A DNA stretch of 64,000 bases from Schistocerca nitens (lineage: Eukaryota > Arthropoda > Insecta > Orthoptera > Acrididae), in NCBI RefSeq assembly GCF_023898315.1, contig NC_064615.1, positions 909,018,742 to 909,082,741 on the forward strand, in the 5' to 3' direction. Under the pieces are notes generated by a model. That model was not told the DNA's origin. It did no database searches and was given only the letters and a program-made list of their open reading frames with translations. Positions 57,334-64,000 of the stretch are shown here, one piece after another (within the stretch, counting starts at the first letter, position 1; each line of letters begins with the position of its first letter). The translations under genes and the position numbers were made by a program.

Positions 57334-60069
57334 AGGGACCCCCCCTTGGGCGAAACGATAAAATACCTGACGGCTTACCAGAGAGAACATTATCATCGTT
57401 GATAAAGAACGTCCGTCCTCAGAGACCAAAAACAGGAAAAGTTAACGTAATATTGGTAAACTGCAGGAGTATCCAGGGCAAGGTTCCTGAATTAGTATCT
57501 CTTATTGAAGGAAATAGTGCGCATATAGTATTAGGAACGGAAAGTTGGTTAAAACCGGAAGTGAACAGTAACGAAATCCTAGACACAGAATGGAATATAT
57601 ACCGCAAGGGTTAAGTTAAGTATCAAAGGTGGGTCAGATATGATAGTCGGATGCTTCTATAGGCCACCTGCATCAGCAACCGTAGTAGTTGAGCGCCTCA
57701 GAGAGAACCTGCAGAACGTCGTGAAGAAGTTTCGTGATCATACTATTGTAATAGGGGGAGACTTCAATCTACCAGGTATAGAATGGGATAGTCACACAAT
57801 CAGAACTGGAGCCAGGGACAGAGACTCTTGTGACATTATCCTGACTGCCTTGTCCGAGAATTACTTCGAGCAGATAGTTAGAGAACCAACTCGTGAAGCT
57901 AACGTTTTAGACCTCATAGCAACAAATAGACCGGAACTTTTCGACTCCGTGAATGTAGAAGAGGGTATCAGTGATCATAAGTCAGTGGTTGCATCAATGA
58001 CTACAAGTGTAATAAGAAATGCCAAGAAAGGAAGGAAAATCTATTTGCTTAACAAGAGTGATAGGGCACAAATCGCAGAATATCTGAGTGACCACCATCA
58101 AACGTTCATTTCTGAGGAAGAGGATGTGGAACAAAAATGGAAAAAATTCAGAAACATCGTCCAGTACGCCTTAGATAAGTTCGTACCGACTAAGGTCCAA
58201 AGCGAGGGGAAAGATCCACCGTGGTATAACAATCATGTACGAAAGGTACTACGGAAACAAAGAAAGCTTCACCATAGGTTTAAGAGTAGTCGAATCATAG
58301 CTGATAAGGAAAAGCTGAACGAAGCGAAAAAGAGCGTAAAGAGAGCAATGAGAGAAGCATTCAACGAATTCGAACATAAAACATTGGCAAACAATCTAAA
58401 CAAGAACCCTAAAAAGTTTTGGTCATATGTAAAATCGGTAAGCGGATCTAAATCCCCTATTCAGTCACTCGTTGACCACGATGGCACCGAAACAGAGGAC
58501 GACCGAAGAAAGGCAGAAATACTGAATTCAGTGTTCCGAAACTGTTTCACTGCGGAAAATCGTAACACGGTCCCTGACTTCAGCCGTCGCACGGACGCCA
58601 AAATGGAAAATATTGAAATAAACGATATCGGAATTGAAAAACAACTGCTATCACTTAGTAGCGGAAAAGCATCCGGACCAGACGAGATACCCTTAAGATT
58701 CTACAGTGATTATGCTAAAGAACTTGCCCCCTTTCTATCAGCAATTTATCGTAGATCTCTGGAAGAACGTAAAGTACCTAGCGACTGGAAGAAAGCACAG
58801 GTCGTTCCCATTTTCAAGAAGGGTCATAAATCAGATGCGAATAATTATAGGCCTATTTCACTTACGTCAATCTGTTGTAGAATAATGGAACATGTTTTGT
58901 GTTCTCGTATTATGACGTTCTTAGATAATACAAATCTCCTTCATCATAACCAACATGGATTCCGCAAACAGAGATCATGTGAAACCCAGCTCGCCCTATT
59001 TGCCCAAGAAATTCACAGTGCCGTAGACACTGGCGAGCAGATTGATGCCGTATTCCTGGACTTCAGGAAGGCATTTGATACGGTTCCGCACTTACGTTTA
59101 GTGAAAAAAATACGTGCTTACGGAATATCGGACCAGGTTTGTGATTGGATTCAGGATTTCCTAGAAGAAAGAACACAACATGTCATTCTTAACGGTTCAA
59201 AATCTGCAGATGTAGAGGTAATTTCGGGAGTACCGCAAGGAAGCGCGATAGGACCTTTATTGTTTACAATATACATAAATGACTTAGTTGACAACATCGG
59301 TAGCTCCGTGAGGCTATTTGCAGATGACACGGTTGTCTACAAGAAAGTAGCAACATCAGAAGACTCGTACGTACTCCAGGAAGACCTGCAGAGGATTAAT
59401 GAATGGTGCGACAGCTGGCAGCTTTCCCTAAACGTAGATAAATGTAATATAATGCGCATACATAGGGGCAGAAATCCATTCCAGTACGATTATGCCATAG
59501 GTGGTAAATCATTGGAAGCGGTAACGACCGTAAAATACTTAGGAGTTACTATCCGGAGCGATCTGAAGTGGAATGATCACATAAAACAAATAGTGGGAAA
59601 AGCAGGCGCCAGGTTGAGATTCATAGGAAGAATTCTAAGAAAATGTGACTCATCGACGAAAGAAGTAGCTTACAAAACGCTTGTTCGTCCGATTCTTGAG
59701 TATTGCTCATCAGTATGGGACCCTTACCAGGTTGGATTAATAGAAGAGATAGACAAGATCCAGCGAAAAGCAGCGCGATTCGTCATGGGGACATTTAGTC
59801 AGCGCGAGAGCGTTACGGAGATGCTGAACAAGCTCCAGTGGCGGACACTTCAAGAAAGGCGTTACGCAATACGGAGAGGTTTATTATCGAAATTACGAGA
59901 GAGCACATTCCGGGAAGAGATGGGCAACATATTACTACCGCCCACATATATCTCGCGTAATGATCACAACGAAAAGATCCGAGAAATTAGAGCAAATACG
60001 GAGACTTACAAGCAGTCGTTCTTCCCACGCACAATTCGTGAATGGAACAGGGAAGGGGGGATCAGATAG
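57303..60069 (+). pseudogene. CR1-like ORF2: endonuclease/reverse transcriptase with internal deletion
   Basis: The first frame (57303-57614) carries the endonuclease start, KVNVILVNCRSIQGKVPELV and GTESWLKP, and stops after EWNIYRKG. The second frame (57640-60069, 809 residues, open a few codons further upstream) resumes at CFYRPP. It has GGDFN (D41, N43) and SDHK (D112, H113), then the reverse transcriptase with FLDFRKAFDT (D474) and FADD (D562, D563). It ends FFPRTIREWNREGGIR. Between the frames an estimated 40-50 endonuclease residues are missing and the phase changes, so a deletion near 57608-57620 is the one visible disabling lesion. The reverse transcriptase itself is uninterrupted and retains its catalytic aspartates. 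Deletion size is an estimate from family spacing. Confidence 0.9.
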
Positions 60070-60140
60070 TGGTACAATAAGTACCCTCCGCCACACACCG
60101 TAAGGTGGCTCGCGGAGTATAGATGTAGATGTAGATGTAA

Positions 60141-60648
60141 CAATTCGAAAGGAACCATAACGAATCATCCATTTACCACTTAATAACATTTGTTTGTATT
60201 AACACTTAAATGTTACATATTTACATTATAGCAAAATAAAGAAGGACCAGCATACTGTACTTACAGAATAGTTTCGATGAATTACAACAGCGGCTCGATG
60301 CGACGACGACATGTATGGTACATGTATCTTGCAAGCAAGTAGACTGAATACCACACTGGATGTTGCCGCTGTATCCCACTCCGGGAATAACGCATCACGC
60401 CAGGTGACGTGACGTGGCGGAGGAGGTCATGTCTCCTGTCCGTTGCAATGTGGTCATTGCCTGCTGTGTGTATGTTGCGCCGCTGATTGTTGAAGCGAGC
60501 AAACAGTATCGCTATCTCAGTCGCCGGCTGCAGCAGCATAGGCGTCAGCAGTCTACGACCCACATCACACATAGTGCCTTCCCATGACTTATGGTGACTC
60601 AGCGCTTCACAAGCCGGAGGCATAGAAGAAAATGTGTCAGTTTCATTT
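60141..60648. other. Non-coding DNA, GC-richer in part
   Basis: About 60290-60620 is GC-richer with several CpGs. A minus-strand 113-codon frame there shows no domain. Nothing was recognised. Confidence 0.45.
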
Positions 60649-60706
60649 AATGAAACAATAAGTTCACCGTAACGGTGACTGGTAACAGTGAACTTATTGT
60701 TTCATT
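60649..60706. repeat. Perfect 19-bp inverted repeat (hairpin)
   Basis: AATGAAACAATAAGTTCAC at 60649-60667 is exactly complementary to 60688-60706, with a 20-nt loop that itself contains ACCGTAACGGT. The flanking TTTCATTTAATG is repeated directly on both sides. Confidence 0.92.
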
Positions 60707-60794
60707 TAATGTCAGTAACAGTCACGGTAAAGCCTAACCTAAAAATGTTCGCATTTAAAGTTACAGTTTCATTTAATTACTCATCTCTCATCAA

Positions 60795-60960
60795 AATGGC
60801 TCTGAGCACTATGGGACTTCTAAGGTCATCAGTCCCCTAGAACTTAGAACTACTTAAACCTAACCAACCTAAGAACATCACACACATCCATGCCCGAGGC
60901 AGGATTCGAACGCGGTTCCAGACTGTAGCGCCTAGAACCGTACGGCCACCCCGGCCGGCC
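60795..60960 (-). mobile_element. tRNA-derived SINE family A
   Basis: Antisense tail (GGCTCTGAGCACTATGGGAC), body (AACTACTTAAACCTAACCAA) and head (GGCAGGATTCGAACGCGG, then CACCCCGGCCGGCC). The head carries a deletion between B box and acceptor region relative to the 41939 copy. Possible flanking repeat TCTCATCA and TCTTATCA. Confidence 0.87.
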
Positions 60961-61200
60961 ATTTCTTATCAACAGACATGGTATATAAGAATCAGTCATT
61001 GTGCAAACGTCCTTTTTAAATTTCAGACCTCTCCGCAATGTTTCATGAAGTAAGGGAATCTGACACTGTTGATGGTGTTCTGATCGCTGGTTCGGGACAA
61101 TAAGCTGCGCGACCCACCTTTGTGCTCTTCGAGCGAAGTAGGCTATATGCTGGCACCGGGTTTCATCCTCTCCCTTCTCTAATCATCTACAACATGAAAC

Positions 61201-61232
<32 letters not shown>

Positions 61233-61429
61233 CCATTTCAGACGCCTATAGTTAACAGATCCGCTTAGTACACAGCTGGTAGCACTTACATAGAGTAGGA
61301 AAAGATGTATTTTATGTAACTGTGTATCTGCAATTTATGAAGTGTGTATTATATGTTGTTTAAACTTCTTGATGTATGACAAGAAAATATGCACATATGA
61401 AAAAAGCAAAAGAATATGTTGAAATTTTA
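60961..61429. other. Non-coding DNA with microsatellite
   Basis: An (AC)n tract is at 61204-61233. No gene recognised. Confidence 0.5.
61204..61233. repeat. (AC)n microsatellite
   Basis: About 30 bp of AC dinucleotides. Confidence 0.95.
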
Positions 61430-61441
61430 AATTATTGTAAT

Positions 61442-61689
61442 GGAAATGGAAATGAGCGTTTGGTGTCAATGGCCGGGAGGCCCATTACGGGGCAGGTCCG
61501 GCCGTCTTGGTGCAGGTCTTATTACAGTCGACGCCACATTGGGCGACCTGCGCGCCGGATGGGGATGAAATTATGATGAAGACAACACCCAGTCCCTGAA
61601 CGGAGAAAATCCCCGACCCAGCCGGGAATCGAACCCGGGCCCGTAGGACGGTAATCCGTCACGCTGAACACTCAGCTATCGGAGCGCAC
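61442..61689 (-). mobile_element. tRNA-derived SINE family D
   Basis: On the minus strand it starts GTGCGCTCCGATAGCTGAGT (A-box side) and has the B box GGGTTCGATTCCCGG. A unique body follows with CTCCGTTCAGGGACTGGGTG and a 3' part with CGCCCAATGTGG. An exact 12-bp duplication, AATTATTGTAAT, lies at 61430-61441 and 61690-61701. The tRNA-like head is well preserved but is followed directly by the SINE body, so it is not counted as a tRNA gene. Confidence 0.92.
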
Positions 61690-61830
61690 AATTATTGTAA
61701 TATGAATATCTTTATGAAAAACAGTATGTTTGTCAAAAGTTGGTTCATGCTTAGGGCACTTTTATTTGTAATATGTAAACGCTGTAGGGAAGTCCGTCCA
61801 CAACGAAAGTAGCATGGCGCCAATTAGATA

Positions 61831-63252
61831 CACTCCTGGAAATTGAAATAAGAACACCGTGAATTCATTGTCCCAGGAAGGGGAAACTTTATTGACACAT
61901 TCCTGGGGTCAGATACATCACATGATCACACTGACAGATCCACAGGCACATAGACACAGGCAACAGAGCATGCACAATGTCGGCACTAGTACAGTGTATA
62001 TCCACCTTTCGCAGCAATGCAGGCTGCTATTCTCCCATGGAGACGATCGTAGAGATGCTGGATGTAGTCCTGTGGAACGGCTTGCCATGCCATTTCCACC
62101 TGGCGCCTCAGTTGGACCAGCGTTCGTGCTGGACGTGCAGACCGCGTGAGACGACGCTTCATCCAGTCCCAAACATGCTCAATGGGGGACAGATCCGGAG
62201 ATCTTGCTGGCCAGGGTAGTTGACTTACACCTTCTAGAGCACGTTGGGTGGCACGAGATACATGCGGACGTGCATTGTCCTGTTGGAACAGCAAGTTCCC
62301 TTGCCGGTCTAGCAATGGTAGAACGATGGGTTCGATGACGGTTTGGATGTACCGTGCACTATTCAGTGTCCCCTCGACGATCACCAGTGGTGTACGGCCA
62401 GTGTAGGAGATCGCTCCCCACACCATGATGCCGGGTGTTGGCCCTGTGTGCCTCGGTCGTATGCAGTCCTGATTGTGGCGCTCACCTGCACGGCGCCAAA
62501 CACGCATACGACCATCATTGGCACCAAGGCAGAAGCGACTCTCATCGCTGAAGACGACACGTCTCCATTCGTCCCTCCATTCACGCCTGTCGCGACACCA
62601 CTGGAGGCGGGCTGCACGATGTTGGGGCGTGAGCGGAAGACGGCCTAACGGTGTGCGGGACCGTAGCCCAGCTTCATGGAGACGGTTGCGAATGGTCCTC
62701 GCCGATACCCCAGGAGCAACAGTGTCCCTAATTTGCTGGGAAGTGGCGGTGCGGTCCCCTACGGCACTGCGTAGGATCCTACGGTCTTGGCGTGCATCCG
62801 TGCGTCGCTGCGGTCCGGTCCCAGGTCGACGGGCACGTGCACCTTCCGCCGACCACTGGCAACAACATCGATGGACTGTGGAGACCTCACGCCCCACGTG
62901 TTCAGCAATTCGGCGGTACGTCCACCCGGCCTCCCGCATGCCCACTATACGCCCTCGCTCAAAGTCCGTCAACTGCACATAGGGTTCACGTCCACGCTGT
63001 CGCGGCATGCTACCAATGTTAAAGACTGCGATGGAGCTCCGTATGCCACGGCAAACTGGCTGACACCGACGGCGGCGGTGCACAAATGCTGCGCAGCTAG
63101 CGCCATTCGACGGCCAACACCGCGGTTCCTGGTGTGTCCGCTGTGCCGTGCGTGTGATCATTGCTTGTACAGCCCTCTCGCAGTGTCCGGAGCAAGTATG
63201 GTGGGTCTGACACACCGGTGTCAATGTGTTCTTTTTTCCATTTCCAGGAGTG
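61831..63252 (-). mobile_element. Tc1-like DNA transposon, intact copy B
   Basis: Same 1422-bp length and terminal repeats as copy A at 43727-45148, in opposite orientation, flanked by TA at 61829-61830 and 63253-63254. It encodes a full transposase (63008-61986). The flanking DNA differs from that of copy A, so this is an independent insertion and not a segmental duplication. Confidence 0.96.
61986..63008 (-). CDS. Tc1-like transposase, intact copy B, apparent DD32E
   Basis: This 340-residue protein is the sister of the copy at 43971-44993 and differs at seven positions: W25R, Q36E, R50C, A96T, C118R, C157S and F232L (copy A to B). Here the residue after the first catalytic pair is the usual Ser (FSDESRF), while R50 in the first helix-turn-helix is Cys. 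The triad D155, D244, E277 with 32 residues between the last two is preserved. The start is the MPRQRGREP Met; the open frame continues upstream through the terminal repeat, but that part is unlikely to be coding. There is no premature stop. Confidence 0.95.
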   Translation of the reverse strand: MPRQRGREPYVQLTDFERGRIVGMREAGWTYRRIAEHVGREVSTVHRCCCQWSAEGARARRPGTGPQRRTDARQDRRILRSAVGDRTATSQQIRDTVAPGVSARTIRNRLHEAGLRSRTPLGRLPLTPQHRAARLQWCRDRREWRDEWRRVVFSDESRFCLGANDGRMRVWRRAGERHNQDCIRPRHTGPTPGIMVWGAISYTGRTPLVIVEGTLNSARYIQTVIEPIVLPLLDRQGNLLFQQDNARPHVSRATQRALEGVSQLPWPARSPDLSPIEHVWDWMKRRLTRSARPARTLVQLRRQVEMAWQAVPQDYIQHLYDRLHGRIAACIAAKGGYTLY

Positions 63253-63254
63253 TA

Positions 63255-63696
63255 GTTGAACCTGTCCTCCGCACTCTTCACCCATTCATGCCATACGACT
63301 TTATTGCACCTTCTATGGTGCAAGAAAATTATACTGACGAAACGTGATGGGTTGTAGTGATATATTGAGGAATAAACCGAGAATATGAACCCAAGTCCGA
63401 GAACATCCATCTAGGCTACATAGCGTCAGAGTTACAATGGCCAACGTTAGCATGGTCAATGTGCCGACCTGTAGGCCACCCGTTCAGCAGCAAAAGTGAT
63501 TCGGTACGGAAACGCTATGCTGAACGGTCTCTACAGTGTCGTCGTGACATTGCTCAACGCGTTAAACGAAATCTAAAGTGCTGAATGCTGTCTGGGTTAA
63601 TCCGGGATGTTCTTTTGCCGGTCCATGTACAAATAAACGTTTGAAGCCAAAGGTGTAGATTAATAACACGTGTTGGCAGCCATAGCTTCGACATTC
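63255..63696. other. Non-coding DNA, nothing recognised
   Basis: Sequence between the Tc1-like copy B and the terminal CR1-like fragment shows only short frames. Confidence 0.45.
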
Positions 63697-64000
63697 TACA
63701 TCTACATCCATATTCCGCAAGCCACCTGACAGTGTGTGGCGGAGGGTACCCTGAGTACCTCTATCGGTTCTCCCTTCTATTCCAGTCTCGTATTGTTCGT
63801 GGAAAGAAGGATTGTCTGTATCCTTCTGTGTGGGCTCTAATCTCTCTGATTTCATCCTCATGGTCTCTTCGCCGAGATATACGTAGGAGGGAGCAATATA
63901 CTGCTGGACTCTTCGGTGATGGTATGTTCTCGAAACTTTAACAAAAGCCCGTACCGAGCTACTGAGCGTCTCTCCTGCAGAGTCTTCAACTGGAGTTTAT
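63697..64000 (-). mobile_element. CR1-like LINE 3' end, continues past the window
   Basis: On the minus strand the ORF2 C-terminus reads LPPTYIS, then after a one-base frameshift HEDEIREIRAHTEGYRQSFF and PRTIRDWNRRENR before the stop. It is collinear with NILLPPTYISRNDHNEKIRE and onward in the element at 55985-60140. The 3' region (CCACACACTGTCAGGTGGCT) and repeated ATGTAG tail end near 63697. The 5' part lies beyond 64000. Confidence 0.88.

Larger units (their letters stand above)
55985..60140 (+). mobile_element. CR1-like LINE, near full length
   Basis: A leader of about 350 bp (start approximate) is followed by ORF1 (56341-57333), ORF2 (about 57400-60069) and a short 3' region with CGCCACACACCGTAAGGTGG, ending in a repeated ATGTAG tail at about 60119-60138. 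No target duplication was seen, as is usual in CR1-type elements. A related 3' end lies at 63697-64000 on the minus strand. Placement in the CR1/L2 group is inferred from the esterase-like ORF1 and the repeated tail. Confidence 0.88.

Noticed and set aside
61610..61688. A tRNA gene on the minus strand
   Set aside because: The head is well preserved but sits at the 5' edge of a 248-bp unit bounded by an exact 12-bp duplication, so it is a SINE.

Overview
The window looks like transposon-dense nuclear DNA from a large arthropod genome, most likely an insect and perhaps an orthopteran (a guess from the repeat families recalled, not from a host gene). There is no operon structure, no convincing host gene and no host RNA gene. 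All long open frames belong to mobile elements. The rest is AT-rich sequence with microsatellites, short interspersed elements (SINEs) and decayed repeats.

Layout. 1-8.1 kb: featureless DNA with one 5'-truncated RTE-like LINE (3291-4732, minus) and a weak antisense transposase relic. 8.35-11.63 kb: a full-length RTE-like LINE with an 11-bp target-site duplication (TSD), inserted into a 102-codon antisense frame that reads through once the element is removed in silico. 12-14.6 kb: small SINE relics, and an old RTE copy split by a 626-bp element with perfect 19-bp terminal inverted repeats. 15.6-29.7 kb: a giant imperfect palindrome whose arms (15.58-20.48 and 26.99-29.70 kb) carry diverged tRNA-like modules; the left arm holds about 2.2 kb that the right arm lacks. 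30-32 kb: a foldback element and three SINE insertions. 33-38 kb: a tRNA-like foldback, a mariner-superfamily relic with terminal repeats, and a broken Tc1 copy. 40-43.5 kb: LINE relics, one split by a SINE, and a third RTE copy. 43.7-45.15 kb: an intact Tc1-like element. 46.1-52 kb: a dead mariner, a Tc1 relic joined to it, and a second Tc1 relic carrying both a Penelope-like element (with a 9-bp TSD) and a 5S rRNA-derived SINE (with a 14-bp TSD). 52.6-55.25 kb: a tRNA-derived SINE and another dead mariner. 56-60.1 kb: a CR1-like LINE with an intact esterase-type ORF1 and a nearly intact ORF2. 60.6-64 kb: a strong hairpin, two SINEs, a second intact copy of the Tc1-like element and the 3' end of another CR1-like LINE.

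How it fits together. Two autonomous-looking elements stand out. The Tc1-like transposon has two full copies of exactly 1422 bp, each encoding an uninterrupted 340-residue transposase with an apparent DD32E spacing. The RTE and CR1 LINEs are nearly intact but each carries one or two disabling lesions. Target duplications and nested insertions give a readable order of events at several sites.
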